A stretch of DNA of 64,000 nucleotides, from contig JALIRH010000040.1 of NCBI GenBank assembly GCA_023055505.1, forward strand, positions 749,001 to 813,000, written 5' to 3'. The stretch comes from Callipepla californica brunnescens (lineage: Eukaryota; Chordata; Aves; Galliformes; Odontophoridae). A program made the translations under genes and the position numbers. Below the pieces are notes generated by a model. That model was given only the letters and a program-made list of their open reading frames with translations. It was not told the DNA's origin and ran no database searches. Numbering within the stretch: the stretch's first letter is position 1; each line of letters opens with the position of its first letter. Shown in pieces: positions 47,901 through 61,100 of the stretch.

Positions 47901-50900
47901 TTTTTTCTTTGTGCCTTTAGGGCATGTGACAATGGCAGCCTTTGTGGTGATTTATAGAGAGAAAAGCTGAGAAAAGGTTTCCGGAACTGCAGGGAGGAGT
48001 GTGCTTTTAAAGCTGTGACTGGCATCCTAGGAGTGTAAAACTTATTACCCACCTTTTTCCCTTATTCCTCATTTTGAACTTCCAGCAGAATGAAGAGGAG
48101 AATTTGGAGTGTATTTAGAAAGAGAGGAAGCTAACACTGACTTGCACTTGCTGTTATCTTGGGCAGAAGTATTTAAAATTGATCTGTCTTTTCTCTTAGT
48201 ATATATTTCTGATTTGGGATCAATTGTCTCCCCTTGGATATTATTCAGGAATAAATTTAAAAATAGACTGACAAAAGTATTAGCAAAAATAAAAAATAAA
48301 AAAGGTATTTAAAATTTGAACAGTTTTGTAGTGAAATTCTTGATGACAAAGATGAAAATGAGAAACAGACACTAAGTGTCCTCAGTTACTGCTGGGGCAA
48401 GAATGAAGACTTGTAGCTTATGTCTCAGGTTGCAATTGTATACATACAGTATTTCTGTTTTCTAGTACTTCTTGGCTCAGTTTGGTATCCACAGCTCTGT
48501 GTTGGTAGAAAAATTAAGGTTTTCATACATTTTTGTTTATTGTTTTATTTTTCTTGTTATTTTTCTTTATCAAATATTTTATATATCAGCTTTAGCAAAA
48601 TGTTAAAAACATTTGAACACTATTTACGTTGTATTCTGTTTTTCCTATCTTCGCTGTTCTGCTTAACTGGGATTTTGTTTCCTGAAACATTATATGGAAC
48701 AAAATAGCATATCTGTGCGTGGAGACCTAAACCAGAATGTATGAGAACACTAATGTAGCAGCACTAGTATTTTGAAGCTGTCACCAAAAAGTGCAGAATG
48801 TGGGCCTGTCTCATTCAGTGTAATTGTCTTTACATATTGTTGTTTTTTTTTTTTTTTTTTTTTTTTTTGCAATCTGTTTGTTATGTATAAAGTGATGTGT
48901 TGGTTGCCATAACTCTGTTTTCTAACTTGCCTGCTCAGCATTTGATCATATTCTACAGATGCAAATATTTTGCTGTTACAGAGAAATAAAAATGAACATA
49001 TAAATGAACATTTTTATGCACAGCTAATTTGCACATGAAGAATTGGAGAACATAAACAGCTTCATGCTCTCTTAGGTGCCTATCGAAATAGGTTCTCTGT
49101 GGGTGTTTCCTTTAGCACATCTGTACTGAGTTTACTTTTACCATGGTTGCTTATTAGAATAGCAGCTGTTCTGCTATATTATTTTATTTAACCTGCCAGC
49201 ACACCTTATTAAAAATCAATGTACCAAAATTATTTGTATTTTATTTTAAGAGATAAAGAGTTATGACAACTTTGATTTCCTCCATTTCTGGTAATGTATA
49301 CCAAGTAATAGATATTTTCCTATTTTACTAAAAAAAAATGGGGACTTATTTCCATTGTGTTTCTTGAAAATGGAGAATTCACTAAGAGCTAGTTATTGTT
49401 CTGTGGAAGATTTTTTTTCTTTGCTATTGGAATAAATGCAATAGGATGTTCAATTAGAACTTGCCAGTTATTAGCATACAGTCAGTCCTTGGTGGCAGAT
49501 AAAAGCCTAATTCCCTCTATTTTTGTGTTGCTCTGGAACCAGTCAGTGTAAGATGCTGCTAACCCCCAGTTGTGTCTGTGCTGAGAGCAGAGGCAAGGAA
49601 GGCTTCGTCACTGTGGTTGCATTGTCTTATGGGAAGTGTCCTTTTCTGGCTTGTCATAGTGTACCCAGCATCACATGTTTGACACATCATTGCCCCTTCA
49701 GAGACCAAGGCTTAATTCTTTCCCTGTCCCTGATTGACAACTGACGCTGGAGTAGCAGTCCTGGGGCATCTGCTGCTTTCTCAATGCTTATTGCTAATAT
49801 GAGCAACATCAATAATAAAAGCAAGCAGTTGCTTTGGTACACGGTAAGCGGGCTATAGTAATTTTTTACTCAACCAAATGAGTCTGAGAAATACAAGTGA
49901 CTGCATCAGGCTCCCTTTCCTTTGTGTTGTGGTCCTTTGCTCCTTTTTAGGCATTAGTTACAATGGAAGCATATAGCGAACTGATGAGTCCTGTAGTAAC
50001 TAATGCCCATTTTTCCCCCTATAGAAGAAGATACAAAATACTTCCAGATCGATGCTGTCAGCGGGGAGTTGAGAGCAACCCAGCCTCTGTCCCATGCTGG
50101 GAGATCGAGCTACAGAATAACAGTTACAGCCAGGGACCAGGGAATGCCTTCTCTTCAAGGACAGGCTGTTGTTGACATCCAGGTACTTCTTGGTATTGTA
50201 CAGATAGAAAAGATTATGCTGCACACTTAGTTTATTTTTAAAAATAAAAAGCAGTTAAGCAGTTCTGAGGGAATCTAGGGAAATAATCTGCAGAAAGGAG
50301 AAATTTGGAACTAAACGTTGTTTCATAGTTTTCTTTAGTTTGGTTTACTCTTGAGTGAGGAAATGAGAGGGCAAACTCATTCTTGATTTGAATACAGAAC
50401 AGCATTATGAGTTGTCTTAGGAATGGAAGATGTTTATGTGTTATGCCATTAGAAAACTGGAAAAGAGAAGGAAAATACCTACTAGTTGTGTTCAAAGGTA
50501 TTTGGATGCCTGTGACTCAGTGGGTACCAGACAATCTTGCCCCTCTTTTTTTTTTTTTTTTTTTTTTCTTATGTGGGAACGAAGAAGAGAATTATGGAGA
50601 ATCTGGCTGAGGACTGTTTGAACTCCACTGTAGCATGTCAAGTTTGTTTTCTGGCAGCATAGTACAGTAGCATAGTCACAAGTGATAAATGATTAAACTG
50701 TCAAGGAAAATAATGATCATTACACTACCCCTAATAGCAATGGGAAAATGTGCCAGTGTTTGTGTTTTTGTTACAGGTAATCCCACTTCCCACAGGCAGA
50801 CCTGTCTTCTCTCAATATTTCAAGCACTTTGTCATACCTGAAAATTTTAAACCTGCAAAAGTATTCACTTCTGTAAAGTTGCCTGGCAATCATCTAACAG

Positions 50901-53900
50901 CTAACAGGAAACTGTGTTTTAGTATCACTGAAGATGACGACAATGCTTATTTTGGGTTAGACAGTTGGACAGGAGATCTTTTTCTTTACAAGGAACTTGA
51001 CTACGAAACATCTTCACATTTCTTTTTGCAAGTTATTATAGAGGATTACAATAATAATCCCCCTCAGAATAATACTGTCCTTCTTGGTATTGATGTAGAA
51101 GATCAGAATGATCATTCTCCACATTTTCAAGATGACTTCATAGTGATTGGCATAGAGGAAAACGTACCTGCTGGCACTCTGGTTTACACATTCAATGCAA
51201 AAGATGGAGACGGCAGCTCCCTGAACAGCCAAATACAGTATTCCCTGGAAATGGGTAGCATGGCTGAAAATCCATTTGTTGTTCACCCTTCGTATGGTAC
51301 CTTGGTTGTAGCATCCCCACTGGACAGGGAGATAACTCACTCTGTGATCCTTACAGTGTCTGCAACAGACCAGACAATAAACATGGATGATCGCAGATGT
51401 GATTCTTTGACCGCAAAAATTGTTATTATAGATGTTAATGACAACAGTCCCAGCTTTGTATCTTCACCTCTTTGCTATGTCATGGAAGATGCAGATGTGG
51501 GCCTCTTTGTGCACCGTGTAACTGCAAAGGATCCTGATGAGGGAAGAAATGGACACGTTACGTATCACTTAATTTCAGGCAATGAAAATGGATCATTTAT
51601 ATTGGATAAAATCACAGGTACTGTAACTCTCTTGTTCTTATACTGTGTTTATCATGGTAATATTTGGGAGTGCATACAGCACAGTAACAAAATACTGAAT
51701 TACAGTGTTGCTCTAATCAGATGGCTTATCAAGTGCCATACAAGTGTAGCAATGCTGCAAGCTCAGTGAGACTTAGCTCAGAAATTTCTGCATGAAGCTA
51801 TGACTGTGTTGAGCAGAATGTGCTAAAACACCTTCCAGTGCGTTATTGAGGAAACTGTGTGCAGTGGAATGCTTCACACTGATTTTTCATATAGTGAATA
51901 CTTAAATCTTGTATACGTGCATACAGTGCTATATGTAGATGTGAGAAAAGGCAAAATCAAGATCAAAGGAATGAAAGAGTGCGCATTGCCCTGAGGATAG
52001 AAGGCATTCTATAGATGCTCAAAGTGCTGCTGAATTTTATTCTACAGCCCTCTGAAGTTCCCTGGTTCCTGAATGAGTTTTGTGACTGTTATACCACTTC
52101 CACAGAAATGCAAATTTCACTCTAGTAGTTACAGTATCTTCTGGTTCTTATTCTGATTTTAAAACCATGATGTGTTACAGATGACACTAAGTTGTGGAGC
52201 TGCTGTGAGAACTGATGTATACAAAACAACTATGAAAGTTAAAGGAAGTTAAGTATAACGGGAAGCTCAGAGTTAAGAAAAGTAATTCTTTCTTTGAACC
52301 TTATTTGAATGTTCCATGAATTCCAATTACCCCTTATTTCAAAATGAGCATTTCTGGGCTACTCTTATGAGAATTACCTACTCCAAAGTCTGGAAGCCTT
52401 GCAGCAGTGGTACAGAATGTCCTTTAGTGAGAGCGCAGGAACAGTCACGATCCTAACCTGGAGCTGAGCACTTCTTTACTGTTTCCACTCTTTATAACAG
52501 GACTCCTAAGTACAGCCCAGCTCCTGGACCGCGAGGTTCAGGAGCAATACAGTCTGACAGTTGTGGCTCTTGATGATGGCAGTCCAGCTCTCTCTGCAAC
52601 ACAGGTTCTAAGCATCCTTGTTCTTGATGTGAATGATGAGAGACCAATATTTCTGCAGCAGCTTTATGAGACTGCAGTTTATGAAAACCAGGATCCGGGG
52701 GAGCTGGTCATAAGAGTGGAAGCTGTGGACAGAGATGCAGGTAATTTCAATCTTTTTGCTATTGCACACATCGTGGACTGATCAAATCTTGCTTTGCTCT
52801 ATGCTTGCATGTACAAATATCATGCTTTGTCCAGGGTAATGTCCGTGTTTGAGTTTCAAAACACAGCTGTTGGTTCAGATTCTCAACATTCATTCAGGGC
52901 TTGGAGATATTCTGAGTTACATACTGGGCTAGCCTCAGCCCTAATTAATATATTAAATATAAATTGAGTGCATGGGTGATGTGAGGTAGCTTAACATACT
53001 CTATGTGAAAACAGACAGACGATTCTGGTTATAGTTCAGAAAAGAGTATGAATCTCCATTAGAGTCAGTATTTGGACACTTCTGTTTCTCTCAGTGAGTT
53101 CTGAATATTTTTAAATAACTTAAAAGTTCACACCCCAGTTTTGTAACAGCGAGCATGCACTAATGTCTTCTGACCAGACAGGGGCACTGTCAACCAAGAT
53201 TTTCCAGGCACTTGAGCTCTGAAGGAAGTTTGAAAACTGCCCTGGATTTCAAAGATAGTTTCACATACATGTTTTTCAAACATACAGAAAGTAGATGAAT
53301 AAAAATAATGGTTCATATGCTCGCAGATAATGATGAAAAGTGAAAGTCTTTATGAACCAACAAAAAACTCCCTCCAGTTGTTCAACTTTTGGAATATCTG
53401 AAATGCGCAGAATGCTACAGGTAGTCTGGTTCTGGAGATAGTTTTACCTTCAGTAATGCAAAGCATATGCAGTTGGTGTAACCTGAAGCAGTTACCCTGA
53501 AAAATGGGTTCAGTTTCTGCACATCTTTAGAATTAAGACTGCTATCCAAAAAATAAATCTTGTTAGCAAAATGATCTTCTGTCTCCAATAAGATTTCCCA
53601 TTTTAAAGCAGAGCACATGCTGATTACAAAAGGCTGATGTGAGATTACAGCTCAGCAGAAATGGAAGAGCCATTTCCCCACTAGTATGCAAAGTATCCGG
53701 AAACTAGAAAGGGCTCAGTATTCCTATATACGAAAATCTTCTTGATAGCTGGGCAGCATTACTATCTACCTCTGCCTCCCTCACTTTTTCATCTGTATTC
53801 TATAAAAACAAAGTTAGTATTTGAATTAAAAAAAAATCTATAGATAACAGAAAAGAAATAGCTATCTTGAATTCCTCTTTTCTGTTTCTCCATCCCTCTC

Positions 53901-55117
53901 CCTTTTTTAATTTATTATTATTTTGTATTGTGCATTTTATGAGATGTACAGCAGGAGATGCATTTTGTAAGTCAGTGGTAGGAGGGAGCACTACTGGCTT
54001 GACTGGGTGGAGAGGAAAGGCACTTCAGGTCTGCTGGGTGGCATGTGGATGGCCAGCATGTCTCTGCTGCTACAGACATGTTAGACTGGAGTGGCATTGT
54101 TGCTGATGGTTCCTTCCTGGTTGATTTTGTCTGTTTAATTATTATTATTTTAATTTATGCATTTTTGAGTAACCAGAGCCCTTCTGATGGGACTTTTTCC
54201 CGCATTTTCAATATTTGGCCCAATGTCATATGTATATTGCAGAATTGTTCCAAATACTGAAAGTGATGCTCATAATGTAAGAAAATAAGATGTATATGGG
54301 AGTCATATAATCATAAACATTTTTATTATTTTTTATTTTGTTTGCTCTTTAAGTTGCAGTTCAAATCCTAGGAATGTTTGTGCAGTCTTATTGGAGGACT
54401 TTCTTCCTTCTATTGTTTTATTCACCTTATATATTCGTTAGCTGACCACAGGGAGGAATCATAGTAACAATCACAGCCAGCATCAGCCTTATGTTTTGTT
54501 TTCCTACTTCAGGTATTATCTGTGAAGGGAAGAGTAAGCAGCTGTCATCTGCTTCATTTTTGCCCCAAGCTTTAATCTTGATTCCACTTCAGAAGGTCTT
54601 TTGTGGAAATCACTGATAAAATTTTAACCTGTACTGATTTTTTTCATGTAGATCATCTTGTTCCACTGACTTGTGCCTACATATTACAGCATGAAATTTG
54701 GATAGGCTGTGTTGGTGACTTCAGATTTTCAAAATGTTCCCCTTGACTGTGCTTACAGCTGTGATTTTTTCCCCCTTTTTTTCAGGAAAGCTGAAAAGAG
54801 TTCTGTAATTCATTTTTCTTTTGTCTGTGTGTGTTTTCATGAATAAGTCCCTTCCTTCGTGGTTTTATGATTTTTTGGTACTGGTATTCCACATCATGGC
54901 ATCATGTGGTGCATTGGGAGTCAGGGAGAACTACATTCCCCAGAGGACTTTGCAATGCTTTGTATTTTTTTCACACGTTTTCCGCTCAGAGGGAACAGAT
55001 AAAAACTCTCTGCGGTCATGGGACGTTCTCTCTTTCCTCTAGGATCACTTAGGAGTGGGTGCTCTCTGCCGTCCGCCTTCAGCGTTAGCGTAAGGCCTTC
55101 GGTTTATCGGGCACTCA

Positions 55118-55150
<33 letters not shown>

Positions 55151-58100
55151 ACTCATTTTGTTTGATTCATTGGGCTTAATTCCAAATTGTATTGCATTAT
55201 ATTGTGTTATTTACTTCCTGATGTCTTATTTAGTAAATTAGCTTTTTCCCCTCAGATTGTTGCCGCTGTTTTGTTTTGGGGCTTATTTCCTTTTTTCCGT
55301 TTCCCCCTTCCCCCTGTCCGGGGTGTGGGCCTGTGGGTCTCCTTCCTCGGTTGTTGCGGGGCCGGGCCGAACCAGCCCACAAACCCCTGACAGGTTTAAA
55401 TGAAAATGCATTTACTATAATAATTCTTTCAATCAAATTTCAGATTTAGCAACTATTTAGCAAAGGTTTTCAAAGGCAAACAAAGGCAATCATGGGCATT
55501 TAAACTGTAGGTTCTGTTTCTCTCTCGCAGTAGTGTTTCTCCACCAATACCAGTTATTTTTGGCTGTTCTAGCTGAGAACAGAATGTAATGTTAACTCTA
55601 ACCATCAAGTTTAGTATTACTAGGAATGCTGTAGCTTTCCAGTGCCAAGCAAATAGGTTTTTGAGTTGAAGACAAGAAGGAAGAGCCTACCCTGTGAGTG
55701 CTGATGGGACATAGGCATCTGCCTTCTCAAAATTACCAATACCTGGAACTTGTAGACATCTCAAGAATTACAGAATTGTAGGGGTTGGAAGGGACCTCTA
55801 GAGATCATCAAGTCCAAAAAGTTGATGTTTCCTCCGAGTGTTTATTCTGTTCAGTGTTGTACTTTACAGAGATAAACTTGAGTCTGAGTGAATTAAGTGG
55901 AAAACCAGAGCCTGAGCAGCCTGGTGCACTGCCTGACATCCTGCTGAGAAATAATTCATTACCTAAGGGAGGGCACAAGACAAATGCATGGATTCCATGG
56001 TCTAAGTTCATGATATGTCAGCTTGTTTGGTAACTTGCCTTGGGTCCCTCAAAATTCTGCTGGGTTCTCTTGAAATGCCTGAAAAACTTCCACACAGTGC
56101 AGTAGCTGGAAAAGGATTTTGAAGATCTGGTTTTAAATTTTGATCTCTTTTGCTAATGAAGAAGCAGTTACTCACTGCATTTAGAGTAATAATTTCATCT
56201 GTAATCCATTTCCTAAAAGGTGGTGGGAAAAAAAGAGGGCATGTAAGGAGAGTTACTCTGTTTTACTAGCACTTCTATTCTTCTATTCTTCTTTTAAGGA
56301 CAACATTCCTCGCTTCAGTATGAAATATTACCAGGACCTGGATATGAGAAATTCAGGATAAATTTGAACAGTGGAAAATTAGAAACAGCTGTGTCACTGG
56401 ACCGGGAAATCCAGGAGGTTTTCAGTATTAAAGGTATCAGCATGAAGTAGCTATGACTGCGTGTGCAATGGGAGGTAGGAATGGCTATAGTGTTATTTCA
56501 GAGTTAGTCTGGGTTAATGGAAGTGGTCATATTTTCAGGTACATGGGAATATGTGCTTTATTTATAACAAAAATAATGAGTATTCTGCTATTACTAAGGA
56601 GTAGTATACCTCTGTATAAAATTTGTTTTCTGTCTTTAAATCTTAGTTTTGGTTCGAGATGGTGGAACTCCATCTCTGTCAAGCACAGCGACAGTTATCT
56701 GCAAAGTGCTGGATGAAAATGATAACTCTCCCAAGTTTTTCTTTCCTGTCTTTGAGATTCATATTCCAGAGAATCAACAACATTCAGTAGTTTACATTGC
56801 CAGGGCTGCAGACATGGATGCTGGCAATAATGGAGCTCTAAGATACAAAATAAGTGGTAAGTTATACCCTGTCATGTATGTTAAATCAGGAAACACATAA
56901 ACAACAGTGTCCAGGTTTTATGCTAGTGTTCCTACATCCTCACTTGTCCTTGTTCTTTTTTTTCATGTGGAGGGAGGGGAAAAATATTTCAATCCTTCAT
57001 CAGCATTGGTAAGCATTTTCCAAGCAAACTTTTAAGTCTGCTTTCTGAATTTGAAATGGTACTGAAGAGAAGAAGAAAAACTATCAAATGCTGGAAGAAG
57101 GCATTCATCACAAATGCATAATTTTATCCCTTTCATTATAATTGTGAAAGCTGTGAACATAAATATAGAGTAAGTAGAAGAACTAATCTAATTTTATTTT
57201 TTTATTTTTATCTTGTGAGAGCTTCTATCACTCATTAATTGAAGTCATACTTGGTTTTCATACTGCCAAACTCTCCCCAAGTCCACTATGCCATTGTAAG
57301 CTCCACAGCTGTTTAAAGCCTCTTGTAAAATCTTTGCACAAATACAAGTATGATGTACTTGCTTTGATTTGTGGCTCCCAACCTTAGCTCAAACAGCAGA
57401 TAACTACTGGGGACCAGCTAACAAAATCTTCTTTGAAGAAGCAGTAAAGAATTTCTTTATTTTCTTGGTTTTAATTTCATGATCTTTAATAACTTTTAAT
57501 TTAATTATCGTTATTGGTCTTTCTACATGTTATAAGGTGTGTATGCCATTCACTGTGCCTAAAAATGCTGACTTTTCATCTGTCAACTGCTTCATACTTA
57601 CCTTCCTCTTTCCTCTCCCCAAAATCAAGACCTTGAAGCACAACTATTCACTTCCAATGGACAGGCTTGTAGAATAGAGCAAAGAGCAACTAATTGCAAT
57701 TGTCAGCAGTGCTTTATAGGTTTCTGGAATTTGTAACTAAGGTTAAGAAGAGGTCACCTTGTGCTGCAGCATAGTTGCAGAAGACTTTATTTGGTGTGCT
57801 GCTTTGGGAAAAAAGACATGCATCTAATGGAATAGCTGCTCTGTAAATTGATATGATATTCTGCATTTACTGTCATTCCCACCCGCTGATTTAAATGAAA
57901 TGCAGGTTTTAATCATACGAGGAATAAAATATGCAAAAGATACATGAGCACACCAGCTGTCCTGGATCCTGTTATTGTGATTAACATTGTGGTAGTCACA
58001 AGAGATTTTTTTTCCAAAAGCAATTGTTTGTCATCATTTTACTTTTTTGTGTTTGGAAGGTGGAAATGTTGGAGAATACTTCACACTAAATAATACTTCA

Positions 58101-61100
58101 GGAAAACTGTTGGTCACTCATATCTTAGACAGAGAGGATGCCAGCAATTTTACTCTTACAATTGAGTGCCATGACCTAGGCAGTCCCTCAAGGAGCTCCA
58201 CTGCACTGCTGTACATAACAGTCCTGGATGAAAATGACCACAGCCCACTGTTTGAAAAGAACCAATATCACATCTCTGTGAGAGAAGACGTAGAGGTAGG
58301 CACAGCCATTATGGACCTCTTTGCTTCCGACAGAGACGACGGCCCAAATGGCGAAGTTACATACTCACTGATTGGGGACATCTCTGGAGCATTTGCCATT
58401 GACAGTATAACAGGCTCCATAGTTACTACAAAGGTGCTGGACAGGGAGACCAAGTCCCAGTATACATTTAGGGCTGTGGCAAGCGACTGTAGCTTGCATT
58501 TGCAAAGGAGCACCACTGCCAGCATTGTGGTGCATATCGATGATGTCAACGACAACAATCCAGTGTTTCTGCAGAGCTCCATCAGGGCCTTTGTGCCTGT
58601 TGAAACCACAGTGAATGAGACAGTAGCCACTGTGAGAGCGGAGGATGTGGATCTGGGGCCAAATGGAGGTATTGTTTTTAGTTTGTTGGCAGCGGAAACT
58701 TTATTTGAGATTGATGCAGAGATGGGTGACATCGTACTTCAGGAGCCCTTGGCTTCTGAAGACTTCAGTACACAGCTGCTAGTGTTGGCTTCAGATCAAG
58801 GTGCCTTACCTCGAACAGCCACGACTCTGGTCATTATCTTTACAAAGGAACAAGAGGAGGAGATTTCATTCAGCCATAGCCTGTATGAAGCAATTGTGCC
58901 TGAGAACAGTGCAGCAGGTGGGTCTCAAATTCCCCTGGGTATTATTGCAGCTTCTGGGCTGTCTCCTCTCTGTTTGGGGTGGTAATTATAACAGATTGTG
59001 CAGTAGTAGGGAAAAGTGAAGTTGGATGTTTCAAATACCCTTCTGCCCTTTTCGAGTGTATCAGCAAAAGAACTGTTACCTTAGAGGAACTGTCTGGCAC
59101 ATGGGTTTGCTGCTCACATACAGTGCTGTTGTTCACATTAAGCAGTAAGCTCATGCATCAGCGGTAGTGTGTTTCCACCCCAAAGTCTGGGAAGCCCTGA
59201 GCATCAGTGGATTCACTCGTTTAGCAAAATTATTTTAATATTGGGTGGACAGTGCTTATTCCTTACTTCCCTTGTCAACACAATCGAGTTCAGATGAGAT
59301 AAGTGGGGTGTACCATTTGCAACATGAGATTTTTTTGTTTTTACAATACCTTTAATGAACTGCAATAGCTTTCAGAGATATTGTAAAACCTGCTTACATT
59401 CTGGACTTTCAGGAGAATAGGGATAAAGTGAGGTGAACGGTGGAGAAGTTTGAAGCTACTGATATTCATGCTTCCACAGTGCATCTGGAGACAGAGACAG
59501 CACTACCGCATGCTGCTAATAGATAAAATAGCTTAGATCACAAGGTACTTACAGATTAATTTGTTGTTCAGAGTAATGATGAAAATTACAACTGTACTTA
59601 CCATTTAGAGGATATTAGTGGTTGTGCATCCTTCTAATTAGGTATGGTAGGTAACTTTCATGCTTCATGGGTTGTGATCGTTACAATGAGGGATGGAAAA
59701 TAGGATCTTTCACATTTCTTCCACCTACAAATCCCACTGTACAATTGACCAGATATAATTTAGAGCTCTGATCTGCACTATGTTCTTGATTCAAAAGCTG
59801 CTTCTTCAGCTTGAACAAGTTATTTATCCTCTATACTTTAAATTTCCCTCTGTAAAATGAGAATAATATTCCTTCATACCCTAAGGGTATTGTGAGACTA
59901 GTGAATTCTTAGATCTTGAGTAATAGGCTATGTATTTGATTAGGAATCAGTAAAGAAAAAAAGTGTTAATAATTTAGGAAAAACAAACAATATCCATAGA
60001 TAATTAGAAACAGAGAACCAAGGGTGAAGATGACTGTGGCAGAAATTACTTCTATGATTGCTCAGCCATTTCTTTCTATGTCTCTTTGAGGCTACAAGCC
60101 AAATTTTCATCAGTGTGTTTTAAAATTAAGATAATGCTATGAGTATTACTAATGTAAACTGTGGCCAAACCACCAGGCTAAAGCATCTGACTTATTTTCT
60201 CACTATCTGTCAAAAAACATGTAGGATTTTGGAAAAATTAGAAGGCTTCCAACAGGATAGATCTTTAAAATTCTGTGAATTTAGTTCTTTGTTTGTAGCT
60301 TCAATTACAAATGAAATATTAGTAATAATAATTATAAATATATATACATATATATATGTATGGCTTTTATTTCATTAATTTGACCATGATTTCCAAGTAG
60401 TTTTAGGTGCCCTACAACTGACTTTTATTTCTATAACTAAGTCACAGATGTGTCACAGCCTTCAGCCCTGTTTTGTATCTTAATTAGTCATGTTTCTCGC
60501 TGCTGCCTACCTGGTGCTGCAGCAAGCTTATATTTTTAAAATTAGAGGCTACCTGTACTAAAATAAAGCTTAAAAAAATAAAGAAAAAAAAGTTGCACAT
60601 AGAAACAAAGAACATTTTATAAAGTTTTTCCTTGTAAAATTTTGCGTGAACAACATGTCTTTTGCTATGTGTTAAAATAGCTAGTTTTCTGTAATGCTGT
60701 TTGGAAGGTTGTATGGTAATATCATTCCATCACAGCTAGATGGAATAAATTAAAATTAATCTAAACAATGAAAATTATTAAATATCAGTTGCCATCTTGA
60801 ATACAACAGTATCAACACATTTATTAAAACTTGCTACTCTCTTTATTATTTCAGATAGGATTTATATTTCGCATTTTTTATATTTTGTATTAAATCATTA
60901 CTTGTTTCATAGAATCAAGATTCTGCCTGATTCAGCTGCCTTTGACGCATGGCTGAGCATGTAGTTTCAGCTTTTTCTCTCTGTTAGAAAATGGCCACAT
61001 AAAATTTTTATGAATCCTTTCTTCTAAGTATCTCTCAAAAATCCAGATAGAGCTCAGGTAAATGGCAGGATAAGTAAAGTAACATCTTTGTAGTGATTTA

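Larger units (their letters stand above)
52741..56298 (+). other. Intron 9 (3.6 kb)
   Basis: GTAATT...CTTTTAAG. It contains an LTR-like repeat with a (CT)n tract near 55 kb and a short minus-strand CR1 end at 55,763-55,817. Confidence 0.85.
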